DNA of 64,000 bases from CAMEON01 sp963643175 (GCA_963643175.1 CAVIJF010000002.1:90698-154697), one strand, 5' to 3'; shown: positions 42,801 to 51,757, numbered from the stretch's first letter. The notes: generated from the letters alone by a model not told the origin. Numbers and translations: made by a program.

Positions 42801-43415
42801 ATGAGTACGATGAAGGAAAGAATGCACACGGGCGAACTGTATCTTCCCAGTGACCGCGAGATTATGGAAGTGCAGATACAATGTCTTGACCGGCTTTACG
42901 AATTCAATCAGACACGTCCGACCGAATTTGCAAAGAGACAGGCTATGCTGAAGGAGATGTTTGCGGAAATCGGGGAAGGATGTTACATCGAGCCTCCTTT
43001 TCACTCCAACTTCGGCGGTGCCCATGTGCATTTCGGAAAAAATGTCTATGCGAATTTCAACCTGACCTGCGTCGATGACACGCACATCTACGTGGGCGAT
43101 TCTACCATGTTCGGTCCGAACGTCACCATTGCGACCGCAGGACATCCGATTCTGCCGGAGCTGCGGGAGAAGGGGTATCAGTACAATGCACCCGTTCACA
43201 TCGGGAAGAACTGCTGGATCGGTGCGGGGGCAATCATCCTTCCCGGTATTACCATCGGCGACAATGTTGTAGTCGGTGCCGGAAGCGTCGTGACAAAAGA
43301 TTTGCCGTCCTGCGTTGTGGCTGTCGGTAATCCGTGCAGAGTATTGCGGGAAGTAAACGAGCATGACAGGGAGTATTACTTCAAGGGCAGGAAAATTGAC
43401 TGGGACAGGCTGTAA
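42801..43415 (+). CDS. Maltose/galactoside O-acetyltransferase family protein
   Basis: A 204-residue left-handed beta-helix acetyltransferase that moves acetyl from acetyl-CoA to a sugar. The N-terminal KERMHTGELYLPSD mac domain, FGKNVYANFNLTCVDD, the catalytic His in TAGHPI, and hexapeptide repeats GKNCWIGAGAIILPGITIGD and VVGAGSVVTKDLPS are typical of Maa/LacA. AAAGGAG lies nine bases before ATG 42801. Divergent from the GH92 mannosidase, with which it may share a sugar-handling role. The AT-richer composition continues through this gene. Confidence 0.92.
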   Translation: MSTMKERMHTGELYLPSDREIMEVQIQCLDRLYEFNQTRPTEFAKRQAMLKEMFAEIGEGCYIEPPFHSNFGGAHVHFGKNVYANFNLTCVDDTHIYVGDSTMFGPNVTIATAGHPILPELREKGYQYNAPVHIGKNCWIGAGAIILPGITIGDNVVVGAGSVVTKDLPSCVVAVGNPCRVLREVNEHDREYYFKGRKIDWDRL

Positions 43416-43481
43416 TCATTGCCGGCACGAATCGAATGACAAAATAATTGCCCGAAAACGGAAAATTTCTGCCGAAACCCC

Positions 43482-43510
43482 TTGACATCTGCGCCGGACT
43501 GTGCTATAAT
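43482..43510 (+). promoter_or_regulatory. Perfect consensus promoter of rplJ-rplL
   Basis: TTGACA (43482-43487), 17 bp, TATAAT (43505-43510), TGC before the -10. Confidence 0.85.
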
Positions 43511-43554
43511 ACCGATGTTTTGCGGCGGGTTTCCGTCCGCATACCAATCATCTT

Positions 43555-43690
43555 AAGACAGCAGGTTCCCGTAAAAGCGAACGCTTCCCTGCCGAGGAGT
43601 CATAGTCGGTACGTTCCCCGGGAGGGGACTGCCGTGTTGTGTCCTTCCTCGGTTGGCGTCTGCCGGAACGGGTGAAGGATTTTTCTTTTG
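43555..43690 (+). promoter_or_regulatory. Ribosomal protein L10 leader
   Basis: The 240-base leader contains CAGCAGGTTCCCGTAAAAGC followed by CCCTGCCGAGGAG and a second helix ending TCCTTCCTCGG, the conserved order of the L10 leader that binds the L10-L7/L12 complex to repress its own operon. A T-rich tail at 43680 follows CCGGAACGGGTGAAGG. The assignment is from conserved segments and position. Confidence 0.82.
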
Positions 43691-43748
43691 CCGCGCAGCC
43701 CGTTGCGGTCAACGCGGCGCAACATTCATATGGGAGGTGAAATACAAA

Positions 43749-44291
43749 ATGCCGAGTAATGCTATTCTGGAGCAGAAGGCGAAGGTCGTTGCCGACCTTG
43801 CCGCTCTCATCAAGGCGTCCGCTTCCGGTGTCATCGTGAACTATCAGGGTATCACTGTGGAGAAGGACACCGCAATGCGGAAGGCTCTGCGTGAGGCAGG
43901 CGTCAAGTACATGGTCGTCAAGAACACCATGACCGGACGCGCCTGCGAGGAGTGCGGCTACGGCGCACTGAAGGCGAACCTGAGCGGTATGACCGCCATC
44001 GCCATCAGCGAGTCCGACCCCATCGCGCCCGCCAGAATCCTGAAGGAGTACGACGAGAAGATCGAGTCCTTCCAGATTCTTGCCGGATATGTAGACGGTG
44101 AGGTTCTGGACGCCGACGGTGTCAAGGAGCTGGCTGCAATTCCTGCAAAGGAAGTGCTGATTGCCAAGTTCCTGGGCAGCATCCAGTCCCCGCTCTACAA
44201 GTTCGCATACGCTGTCAAGGCTGTTGCCGAGAAGCTGGAGGCTCCCGCCGAGGAGACCGCTCCCGCTGCCGAGGCTCCTGCCGAGGCGTAA
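43749..44291 (+). CDS. rplJ: Ribosomal protein L10
   Basis: A 180-residue protein forming the base of the L7/L12 stalk. NYQGITVEKDTAMRKALREA and VVKNTMTGRACEE are typical. The C-terminus is an Ala/Glu/Pro tail, as usual where it carries L7/L12 dimers. ATG 43749 after GGGAGGTG. Followed by rplL after 123 bp. Confidence 0.95.
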   Translation: MPSNAILEQKAKVVADLAALIKASASGVIVNYQGITVEKDTAMRKALREAGVKYMVVKNTMTGRACEECGYGALKANLSGMTAIAISESDPIAPARILKEYDEKIESFQILAGYVDGEVLDADGVKELAAIPAKEVLIAKFLGSIQSPLYKFAYAVKAVAEKLEAPAEETAPAAEAPAEA

Positions 44292-44414
44292 TGTCCGCTG
44301 TTGCCCGATCGGTGGTTTCGTCCGCCGTGTCGGTCTGACAGAAAAGCGCTCCGGCGCTGACCGCTGTCCGGGGCATTCATAACCAAAATATCACATTTCA
44401 GGAGGTATATTGAA

Positions 44415-44795
44415 ATGGCTAGCGAGAAGATTACCGCTATTGTTGAGGAGATCAAGGGTCTGACCATTCTGGAGCTCAATGAGCTGGTCAAGGCTGTCGA
44501 GGAGGAGTTCGGCGTTTCCGCTGCCGCTCCCGTTGCTGTTGCCGGCGGCGCTGCTGCCGCTGCCGCTCCTGCCGCTGAGGAGAAGACCGAGTTTGACGTG
44601 GTTCTGACCGGTTTCGGCGACAAGAAGCTGGGCGTTATCAAGGTTATCCGCGAGATCACCGGCCTGGGTCTGAAGGAAGCAAAGGACCTGGTCGAGGGTT
44701 GCCCGAAGAACGTCAAGGAGGGCATTTCCAAGGAAGATGCCGAGAAGCTCAAGGAGCAGCTGGTTGCAGCCGGCGCTACCGTCGAGATCAAGTAA
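44415..44795 (+). CDS. rplL: Ribosomal protein L7/L12
   Basis: A 126-residue protein: helical N-terminal dimer domain (ITAIVEEIKGLTILELNELV), Ala-rich hinge, and the C-terminal factor-binding domain with KKLGVIKVIREITGLGLKEA. AGGAGGT precedes ATG 44415. rpoB is not next to it, unlike in many Firmicutes. Confidence 0.97.
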   Translation: MASEKITAIVEEIKGLTILELNELVKAVEEEFGVSAAAPVAVAGGAAAAAAPAAEEKTEFDVVLTGFGDKKLGVIKVIREITGLGLKEAKDLVEGCPKNVKEGISKEDAEKLKEQLVAAGATVEIK

Positions 44796-44814
44796 TTTCC
44801 GCCCATGTGTTTCC

Positions 44815-44848
44815 GCATCCCGCGCCCCGGGGGAAGGGGAGCGGGATG
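44815..44848 (+). terminator. First hairpin after rplL
   Basis: GCATCCCGC and GCGGGATGC around a GC-rich loop; no T-run. Confidence 0.55.
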
Positions 44849-44864
44849 CGTCCCTGCTGTCAGA

Positions 44865-44899
44865 AGCGCTCTTTTCCTGTCGGAAGAGAGCGCTTTTTG
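44865..44899 (+). terminator. Rho-independent terminator of rplJ-rplL
   Basis: AGCGCTCTTTTCC and GGAAGAGAGCGCT stem, then TTTTT. Confidence 0.85.
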
Positions 44900-44939
44900 G
44901 CATCCGCAGATGGGGACTGCCCGGCAGTTCCGGCAGCTT

Positions 44940-45240
44940 GCCTCTATTGCCTGCTGAATAGTTCAAGCGTGGGAGGTCTGTCAGCTGCTCCAATACGACA
45001 CCCGCCGCGGTCGGGTTCTCCGGACTTGCCCGGTACAGGCTGTTCTTCTGCTCGCCGAGGATGGCTTTTTCTTTGTCGATCAGGATAATATCGGACCTGA
45101 GCGCCAGCAGCCTTTCCAGACTTTCCGCGCAGCTGACACCCGCAGGCGGTCGTTGGCGGCACGGTCGAACGGGATGCCAAGCTGTCGTGCAATGTGCACC
45201 CACGCGCCCGGCGGCAGTTTTGCTGCCGGATACGGCTCTG
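44940..45240 (-). pseudogene. Degraded coding remnant of unknown identity
   Basis: On the minus strand one frame gives LPPGAWVHIARQLGIPFDRA and ends near 45080, and a second frame continues with SLERLLALRSDIILIDKEKA and GEQKNSLYRA up to 44945. Together they read like one protein broken by a frameshift. There is no start codon with a ribosome site. I do not recognise the family. The remainder of this ~540-bp interval between rplL and glyA is terminators. Confidence 0.4.
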
Positions 45241-45252
45241 TGACCGGTGAAG

Positions 45253-45290
45253 CGCAAAAGGAAACGCCCCTCCCGGCAGGGAGGGGCGTA
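45253..45290 (-). terminator. Terminator of glyA
   Basis: Minus strand ACGCCCCTCCC, loop, GGGAGGGGCGT then TTTCCTTTT. Confidence 0.82.
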
Positions 45291-45337
45291 ACGGCGGAAG
45301 CCGCAAGGCTTCGCTACGTATTTCCAGTGTTGGTGTC

Positions 45338-46600
45338 TTAGGAATACAGCGGATACTTGCTGCACAGTTCCTCGACCGTGCGGCGGCAATCCTCGGCGCT
45401 GGCTTCAAAGTCGGATGCGGTGAGCTTGATGAGATGCGCGACCGTTTTCATGTCCGCTTCGGTCAGACCGCGCGTGGTGACGGCGGGCGTGCCGACCCGA
45501 ATGCCGGAGGTCACAAAGGGCTTCTCGGGGTCATTGGGGATGGCATTCTTGTTGACCGTGATGTGCACCTCGTCCAGCCGCCGCTCCATCTCCTTGCCGG
45601 TGACACCCATCGGGCGCAGGTCAACCAGCATCAGGTGGTTGTCGGTGCCGCCGGACACGAGGTCAAAGCCCTCGGTCAGCAGTGCATCCGCCAGCGCACG
45701 GGCGTTGCAGACGATGCGGTGCTGGTAGTCCCGGAATTCGGGCTTGAGCGCCTCCCCGAAGCAGACCGCCTTGGCGGCGATGATGTGCTCCAGCGGACCG
45801 CCCTGAATGCCGGGGAAAATGGCTTTGTTCACCTTTTTGGCAATGTCCTCGCTGTTGGTCAGAATCAGACCGCCGCGCGGACCGCGCAGGGTTTTGTGCG
45901 TGGTCGTGGTAACGACGTCCGCAAAGGGCAGGGGGGACGGATGCTCTCCGGCGGCGACCAGACCCGCAATATGCGCCATATCCACCATCAGCAGGGCACC
46001 GACGCCGTGCGCAATCTCAGCCAGACGCGGGAAGTCGATGACGCGGGGATATGCCGATGCGCCGGCGACAATCAGCTTCGGACGGACTTCCTTCGCCTGC
46101 GCTTCAAGCTTGTCATAGTCAATGCGGTGCGTGACGGGATCAACACCATAGGAAGCGAAGCGGTAGTACAGACCGGAAAGGTTGACGGGGCTTCCGTGCG
46201 TCAGATGTCCGCCGTCAGCAAGGCTCATGCCCATAACCGTGTCGCCTGCGTGCAGGAGCGCGACGTACACGGCGGTGTTCGCCTGCGAACCGGAGTGGGG
46301 CTGTACGTTGGCATAGGCGGCGCCGAACAGTGCCTTGGCACGCTCGATTGCCAGATTTTCCACCACGTCCACGCAGGCACAGCCTCCGTAGTACCGGTGT
46401 GCGGGGTATCCCTCGGCATACTTGTTCGTAAGAACGCTTCCGGCGGCGGCAAGCACTGCCTCCGAGACGACGTTCTCCGACGCGATTAGTTCCAGCCCGT
46501 CCTGCTCACGGGCAAGCTCCGCCCGCACAGCGGCGGCAATCTCCGGATCGTGCGCCGTCAGGCACCGGTCGGTACTGCGAATCCATTCATTCATGACCAT
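45338..46600 (-). CDS. glyA: Serine hydroxymethyltransferase
   Basis: A 420-residue PLP enzyme converting serine and tetrahydrofolate to glycine and methylene-tetrahydrofolate. LIASENVVSEAVL, the YAEGYPAHRYYGGC motif, HGSPVNLSG and VVTTTTHKTLRGPRGG with the PLP lysine are diagnostic. ATG 46600 is taken after AAGGAAG; a second ATG two codons later is possible. It has its own promoter and terminator. Confidence 0.97.
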   Translation of the reverse strand: MVMNEWIRSTDRCLTAHDPEIAAAVRAELAREQDGLELIASENVVSEAVLAAAGSVLTNKYAEGYPAHRYYGGCACVDVVENLAIERAKALFGAAYANVQPHSGSQANTAVYVALLHAGDTVMGMSLADGGHLTHGSPVNLSGLYYRFASYGVDPVTHRIDYDKLEAQAKEVRPKLIVAGASAYPRVIDFPRLAEIAHGVGALLMVDMAHIAGLVAAGEHPSPLPFADVVTTTTHKTLRGPRGGLILTNSEDIAKKVNKAIFPGIQGGPLEHIIAAKAVCFGEALKPEFRDYQHRIVCNARALADALLTEGFDLVSGGTDNHLMLVDLRPMGVTGKEMERRLDEVHITVNKNAIPNDPEKPFVTSGIRVGTPAVTTRGLTEADMKTVAHLIKLTASDFEASAEDCRRTVEELCSKYPLYS

Positions 46601-46679
46601 GTTACTACTTCCTTTCCGGTTATTGTCCCGTTCCGGCTCCGGCTGAGACGGATAACAGGTGATAGGACGATGTGCTACT

Positions 46680-46708
46680 ATTATACTGGAAACGCTTGAA
46701 AAATGCAA
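46680..46708 (-). promoter_or_regulatory. Sigma-A promoter of glyA
   Basis: Minus strand TTGCAT (46708-46703), 17 bp, TATAAT (46685-46680). Confidence 0.78.
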
Positions 46709-46759
46709 GTTCCCTTTTCCACAAAGAAGCAGATACACAAATTTTTTTTGTATATATTA

Positions 46760-46788
46760 TTGACAATGGGCGACACTTATGCTATAAT
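46760..46788 (+). promoter_or_regulatory. Perfect consensus promoter of the mgsA-like gene
   Basis: TTGACA (46760-46765), 17 bp, TATAAT (46783-46788), TGC before the -10, with an AT-rich tract directly upstream that resembles an UP element. Confidence 0.85.
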
Positions 46789-46878
46789 ACACGCAAGGGT
46801 GGGAGTATGCCCACTCTGCGGAGAGCGTCCGCAAGGGTGCACGGAAGATTGTCTTGGGACGGAAAGAGGGGTTTGCCA

Positions 46879-47310
46879 ATGGAAATTGCTATTATCGCAC
46901 ATGACATGAAGATGGAGCTTATGACACAGTTCTGCATTGCTTACTGTGGTGTTCTGAGCAAACATAATCTGTGTGCCACCAGTACGACGGCGAAGTATAT
47001 TTCCGAAGCGACCGGCCTTCAGATTGAGCGGTTGCTGACCGGCGAACAGGGCGGGGAACAGCAGATTGCTTCCCGCATTGCGTACAACGAGATTGACGTG
47101 CTCCTGTACTTCCGCGATACCAGACCTTCCGCCTACAACGAGTCGGATAACGAGCTGCAGCGGATGTGCGATATGTATAATATCCCGGTGGCGACCAATA
47201 TTGCCACGGCGGAAGTGCTGATTATGGCACTGGATCGCGGCGATCTGGATTGGCGCGACATCCTCAACCCCCGCTCCGAATACAACAGAAAGAGGAAGAA
47301 GCACGTGTGA
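46879..47310 (+). CDS. Methylglyoxal synthase-like protein with altered active site
   Basis: A 143-residue protein of MgsA length and order: MEIAIIAHDMKMELM, FCIAY, ATSTTAKYI, ATGLQIERL, then IPVATNIATAEVLI. MgsA turns dihydroxyacetone phosphate into methylglyoxal and phosphate. In known enzymes the catalytic base is Asp in GPLGGDQQ; here it is GEQGGEQQ, a Glu. The PHEPDV motif with its His reads YNESDN, so the His is an Asn while the following Asp is kept, and the segment is one residue shorter. The changes may alter or abolish the reaction. Start ATG 46879. Strong promoter; thrS T-box follows. Confidence 0.78.
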   Translation: MEIAIIAHDMKMELMTQFCIAYCGVLSKHNLCATSTTAKYISEATGLQIERLLTGEQGGEQQIASRIAYNEIDVLLYFRDTRPSAYNESDNELQRMCDMYNIPVATNIATAEVLIMALDRGDLDWRDILNPRSEYNRKRKKHV

Positions 47311-47329
47311 GCCGCGCAGGAGCGGAGCC

Positions 47330-47662
47330 AACCAAAGAGAACAACAGCACGGACAGCCGCGTTGCGCGGTGTCCCCGCGCGGAATAAGCCGACCGGATTT
47401 GCGGCGCACAGAGAGGAGGGCAGGGAACCTTGTTCCCGGCTGAGAGCCTTCCCGCAGGATGCACCGGTCGTGTACCGCCCGCACGGACGGAGAACAGGCA
47501 GTCTGCCTGCTGCCTCCATATGTAAAACCGCATACGAGTGAAACCTTCGGGTGGAACCGTGTATGGTGCAGTCTGACATCCCCCTTTCTGCGGCGATGCC
47601 GGGACCGTGAATCATGCACCCCGGAGAACGCTGCCGCAAGGCAGCGCTCTCCGGGGTTTTGA
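47330..47662 (+). promoter_or_regulatory. T-box leader controlling thrS
   Basis: An untranslated region of about 390 bases before thrS with the T-box core GGGTGGAACCGTG (47550-47562) and a strong terminator just after. Upstream a long Stem I-like region (GAGGGCAGGGAACC...GAGAGCCTTCCC) is present. T-boxes bind uncharged tRNA, here expected to be tRNA-Thr, to block termination. I cannot fix the specifier codon with confidence; ACC near 47431 is a candidate. Confidence 0.85.
47619..47660 (+). terminator. Regulated terminator of the thrS T-box
   Basis: CCCCGGAGAACGCTGCC, loop, GGCAGCGCTCTCCGGGG then TTTT. Confidence 0.85.
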
Positions 47663-47704
47663 TATTTCCGAAACAGGATGAAACAAAGGAGCGAACAGAA
47701 AGTC

Positions 47705-49639
47705 ATGAAAATCAGTTTTGGATCTGTACAAATGGAATTTGACGCGCCGCTGTCGGTTTACGACGCTGCCGCCGCCGCGGGTCTGATTTCCCGCGCCGTT
47801 CTTGCAGCACACGTGAACGGCAAACTCTGTGCCCTGACGCAGCTGCTGGACGGGGATGCCGACGTGGAACTGCTGACCTTTGCGGACGAGGACGGGAAGC
47901 ACGTTTTCCGCCACACCGCGTCGCATATTCTGGCGCAGGCAGTCAAGCGCCTGTATCCGGAGACTAAGCTGACCATCGGTCCCGCTATCGAAAACGGCTT
48001 CTACTACGATTTTGACAGCGATGTGTCCTTCACGCCCGACATTCTCCGGAATATCGAGGCAGAGATGAAGAAGATTGTCAAGGAAAACGAGAAAATCGAG
48101 CGCTTCGAACTGCCCCGCGCCGAGGCGGTTGCCTTCATGCAGGAGCGCGGCGAACCGTACAAGGTACAGCTGATTGAGGAACTGCCGGAGGGCGAGGTCA
48201 TCAGCTTTTACCGGCAGGGCGAATTTACCGACCTGTGCGTCGGACCGCACCTGTTCTCGACCGGCGCCGTCAAGGCGTTCAAGCTGACGCAGTGCACCGG
48301 CGCGTACTGGAAGGGCGACCAGAAGAACAAGATGCTGCAGCGCGTGTACGGTACGGCTTTCCCGACCAAGGAGGAACTGAGCGACTACCTTGCCGCCGTG
48401 GAGGACGCCAAGCGCCGCGACCACAACAAGATCGGACGCGAGCTTGAGTATTTCACCACGGTGGATGTGGTGGGTCAGGGACTGCCTGTCCTCCTGCCCA
48501 AGGGTGCGCGGGTCATCCAGACGCTCCAGCGCTGGGTCGAGGATGTCGAGCAGGCGCGCGGATGCCTGCTGACCAAAACGCCCCTGATGGCAAAGCGGGA
48601 GCTCTACAAAATCTCCGGTCACTGGGATCATTATCTGGACGGTATGTTCGTGCTGGGCGACCCGTACGACGAAACCAAGGAATGCTTTGCCCTGCGCCCG
48701 ATGACCTGCCCCTTCCAGTATCAGGTGTACCTGAACAAGAAGCGCTCCTACCGCGACCTGCCAATGCGGCTGACCGAAACCTCTACGCTGTTCCGCAACG
48801 AGGACTCCGGCGAAATGCACGGACTTATCCGTGTGCGCCAGTTCACGATTTCGGAGGGACACTACATTCTCAAGCCGGATCAGCTGGAGGACGAGTTCCG
48901 CGGCTGCCTGGAACTTGCCAAGTACTGCCTGGGCACGGTCGGGCTGCTGGATAAATGCACCTTCCGCTTCTCGCAGTGGGATCCCGCCAACCCGAAGAAT
49001 AAGTACGAGGGCACGGCGGAGCAGTGGGAGGAAGCGCAGGCACTCATGGCGAAGATTCTGAAGGATCTCGATGTCCAGTACACGGTCGGCATCGACGAGG
49101 CGGCATTCTACGGACCCAAGCTGGATATCCAGTACCGCAACGTCTACGGCAAGGAGGACACGCTGGTCACGATTCAGATTGACCTGCTGCTGGCAAAGCG
49201 CTTCGGCATGACCTACGTGGATTCCGACGGACAGGAGAAGTATCCGTATATCATCCACCGTACCTCGCTCGGCTGTTACGAGCGGACGCTTGCCTACCTG
49301 CTGGAGACTTACGCCGGCGCTCTGCCGATGTGGATGGCGCCCGTGCAGGTGCGCGTCCTGCCGATGGGCGAGAGCGAGCTTGCCTACGCGCAGGAGCTGG
49401 CGGACAAGTACGCCGCCGCCGGTATGCGCGTTGAGGTTGACAGAAGCAACAACACCATCGGATACAAAATCCGCGCCGCACAGCAGGAGAAGATTCCGTA
49501 TATGCTGGTGGTCGGCGGCAAGGAAGTCGCCGCCGGAACCGTATCGGTCCGTTCCCGCAAGGGCGAGGTGACGAACGATGTACCCGCAGAGGAGTTCATG
49601 CTGAACGCCCTGCGCGAAATTGCGACCAAGGCGCGCTGA
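47705..49639 (+). CDS. thrS: Threonyl-tRNA synthetase
   Basis: A 644-residue class II synthetase. N-terminal TGS domain (~1-62), the editing domain with HTASHILAQAVKRLYP, the catalytic core with RPMTCPFQYQVY, FRNEDSGEMHGLIRVRQF and the C-terminal anticodon-binding domain (APVQVRVLPMGESELAYA). ATG 47705 follows AAAGGAG at a slightly long spacing; ATG 47678 lacks a ribosome site. Controlled by the T-box upstream. Confidence 0.96.
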   Translation: MKISFGSVQMEFDAPLSVYDAAAAAGLISRAVLAAHVNGKLCALTQLLDGDADVELLTFADEDGKHVFRHTASHILAQAVKRLYPETKLTIGPAIENGFYYDFDSDVSFTPDILRNIEAEMKKIVKENEKIERFELPRAEAVAFMQERGEPYKVQLIEELPEGEVISFYRQGEFTDLCVGPHLFSTGAVKAFKLTQCTGAYWKGDQKNKMLQRVYGTAFPTKEELSDYLAAVEDAKRRDHNKIGRELEYFTTVDVVGQGLPVLLPKGARVIQTLQRWVEDVEQARGCLLTKTPLMAKRELYKISGHWDHYLDGMFVLGDPYDETKECFALRPMTCPFQYQVYLNKKRSYRDLPMRLTETSTLFRNEDSGEMHGLIRVRQFTISEGHYILKPDQLEDEFRGCLELAKYCLGTVGLLDKCTFRFSQWDPANPKNKYEGTAEQWEEAQALMAKILKDLDVQYTVGIDEAAFYGPKLDIQYRNVYGKEDTLVTIQIDLLLAKRFGMTYVDSDGQEKYPYIIHRTSLGCYERTLAYLLETYAGALPMWMAPVQVRVLPMGESELAYAQELADKYAAAGMRVEVDRSNNTIGYKIRAAQQEKIPYMLVVGGKEVAAGTVSVRSRKGEVTNDVPAEEFMLNALREIATKAR

Positions 49640-49720
49640 TAAACGGCGGTTTTGACGGCAAACACAGGTGCCGGCAGGACAGCAGCGGCGTGTCACTGTA
49701 TGACCGTGCATAATCAAAGG

Positions 49721-49755
49721 AAGCGCTGATTTATGCGGCAGCACATCTCCGGCAC
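49721..49755 (-). repeat. 35-bp inverted repeat, left copy (family A)
   Basis: Its reverse complement, beginning GTGCCGGAGATGTGCTGCCG and ending ATAAATCAGCGCTT, equals 51767-51801 at 34 of 35 positions. The pair flanks the sulfatase-fold gene in opposite orientation. Confidence 0.85.
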
Positions 49756-49843
49756 ATCTTTTTCCGTCTGCAACAGCGAAAAACTGTACCGGATCTGTAC
49801 TGCCTCATTTTAGCGTTTTCCGAACAAAAAAGGAGGATATTCC

Positions 49844-51592
49844 TTGGAACCGAAAAACACCAATGTCCCGGACAGCTGTCCGGAAAACAGCACCCCCGCA
49901 GTGCGGAAAAAGCGGTCTGCGCGGCGCGTTGTGCTGACCTGCCTGCATGTGTTTGTCACCGTTCTGGCGGTGGTTGCCTGCGGCGCGGCGATATACCTGC
50001 ATGCGGTATACCCCAACGAAAAGCTGGAAGAGCTGTGGTTCTACCTGACCCACGGAGCGGGCGATTCCGGCGCCGATACGTTCCTGAAAGGGGCTGCCAT
50101 TGTCGGCCCGCCCTGCCTTGCCGTCATCGCTCTGCTGCTCCTGCTCCAGTACGACGTTTTCCATAAACGCCGCACTATCCGGCGCAAATCCGGAAAAACA
50201 GGGACAGAGAAGGAGATACAGATGTATCCCATCCGGCACAAATGGGCGTTTACCGCCGCTGTGTTCGTGATTCTTGTCGGTATCGGCTTTCAGCAGATCG
50301 GCGTTTATACTTTTGTAGCGGCGCAGTTCCGTGCTTCTGCCTTCATCAAGGATAACTATGTAGACCCGCGCGGGACTGTGACCGTGCTTACGCCTGACAC
50401 ATCTGCCGACGGTACGGAGACCGGAGACGATATCTGGCGTGATTACCGGTATCCGAACTATCTGGTCAAGGCGCCGGACAAACTGCGCAACCTGCTGGTG
50501 ATTGAGGTGGAGTCGCTGGAAACTACCATGTTCACGAAGGAACAGGGCGGCGCATGGGATTACGAGGTCATCCCGGAGCTGTATCAGCTGCTCTCCGACA
50601 AGGATGCCGTATTCTTTGCCAGCGATGGCGGCACGCGCGGAACGCAGGACGCCTACGGCAGCACGTGGACGACCGCCGCGCTGATTGCCAACACGGCGGG
50701 CATCCCTTTCAAGGTGCCTGTCGGGATGAATAATTCCTACCACTCCCAAAATTTCCTCAAGGGTGCGTACTCGTTGGGCGATGTTCTGCAGGATTTCGGA
50801 TACCGTAACGTGCTGCTTTCCGGCTGCCGTACTTCCTTCGGCGGCGTGGCGGAGTATTTTACCTGCCACGGGAACTATGAAATCATTGATCCACGGAACC
50901 TGCGCTTCCGGATGTTCGACGGAACCTATTACAGTATGCCGATTCCTGAGTCGCAGGAGAACGAATGGGGATTCTCGGACGAGTATACCTTTAACGTGGC
51001 GAAGAAATTCCTGTCCTTGCAGGATGCGGATTCCGATCAGCCGTGGCACCTGTTCATCAGTACCATTGATACGCACTTCACCGGATATACCTACGCGGCG
51101 GACGCCGAGAACGGCTGCAAGGGGAGCGTGACCTCGTTTGACAGGACTGTGGAGAATGTGTACGCCACAACTGCCCGTGACCTTGCGGAGTTTGTACAGT
51201 GGATAAAACAGCAGCCGTTTTACGAGAATACCACCGTCGCCATTATCGGCGACCACGTGAATATGCTCAACAGCTTCTGCGACCGGAGCGACAGTGACCT
51301 GCGTGGGCGGTACAATCTGATTCTCAATTCCGCCGTGACGACGGACAACACAAAGAACCGCTCCTTCACCGCGCTGGATTTCTACCCCACCATGCTGGCG
51401 GCGGCTGGCTTTACCATTGACGGCGACCGGCTGGGACTGGGCGCAAACCTGTTTTCTTCCACGCCCACGCTGGCGGAAAAGTACGGGCTGTCCCAACTGA
51501 ATAACGAGCTGCAGAAGAAATCCGATTTCTATATCGACTACATCATGGGACGTGATGACTACGAGGCGCTGCAATCAGCGGTGAAGCCTTAA
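49844..51592 (+). CDS. Membrane phosphoglycerol/phosphoethanolamine transferase of the sulfatase fold (MdoB/LtaS-like)
   Basis: A 582-residue protein starting at TTG 49844 after AAAGGAGG. Three hydrophobic segments (about 32-52, 84-104, 134-156) anchor an outer alkaline-phosphatase-fold domain. LLVIEVESLETTMF supplies the first metal ligand, YGSTWTTAALIANTAGIP the nucleophile Thr region (similar to OpgB/MdoB), TIDTHFTGY and VAIIGDHVNML the remaining ligands. It likely adds phosphoglycerol or a related group to a surface polymer. It has only three N-terminal helices where LtaS has five. The gene is bracketed by inverted repeats. Confidence 0.85.
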   Translation: MEPKNTNVPDSCPENSTPAVRKKRSARRVVLTCLHVFVTVLAVVACGAAIYLHAVYPNEKLEELWFYLTHGAGDSGADTFLKGAAIVGPPCLAVIALLLLLQYDVFHKRRTIRRKSGKTGTEKEIQMYPIRHKWAFTAAVFVILVGIGFQQIGVYTFVAAQFRASAFIKDNYVDPRGTVTVLTPDTSADGTETGDDIWRDYRYPNYLVKAPDKLRNLLVIEVESLETTMFTKEQGGAWDYEVIPELYQLLSDKDAVFFASDGGTRGTQDAYGSTWTTAALIANTAGIPFKVPVGMNNSYHSQNFLKGAYSLGDVLQDFGYRNVLLSGCRTSFGGVAEYFTCHGNYEIIDPRNLRFRMFDGTYYSMPIPESQENEWGFSDEYTFNVAKKFLSLQDADSDQPWHLFISTIDTHFTGYTYAADAENGCKGSVTSFDRTVENVYATTARDLAEFVQWIKQQPFYENTTVAIIGDHVNMLNSFCDRSDSDLRGRYNLILNSAVTTDNTKNRSFTALDFYPTMLAAAGFTIDGDRLGLGANLFSSTPTLAEKYGLSQLNNELQKKSDFYIDYIMGRDDYEALQSAVKP

Positions 51593-51757
51593 GGCTTCAC
51601 CGCACAATCCGCGCATGGCACACTTGCTTGCGTCATTCCCGTCATACTTCACAAAACCCCTTGGCTGTAGCGCCACTACAGCCTGCGGCTTTTTGTATCG
51701 TCTGACGAAAAATCCGACTGCGCAATTGCACCATTGGAATTGCGCGGTGAAGCCTTA
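51591..51757. repeat. MITE-like element, family B long copy
   Basis: A 167-bp element with ends AAGGCTTCACCGCACAAT and its near complement ATTGCGCGGTGAAGCCTT, flanked by TA on both sides. Its right 36 bp match the palindrome at 4409-4457. It carries an internal hairpin (GGCTGTAGCGCCACTACAGCC). No open frame. The left end also pairs with the last codons of the preceding gene, forming the perfect palindrome 51578-51603. Confidence 0.75.
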
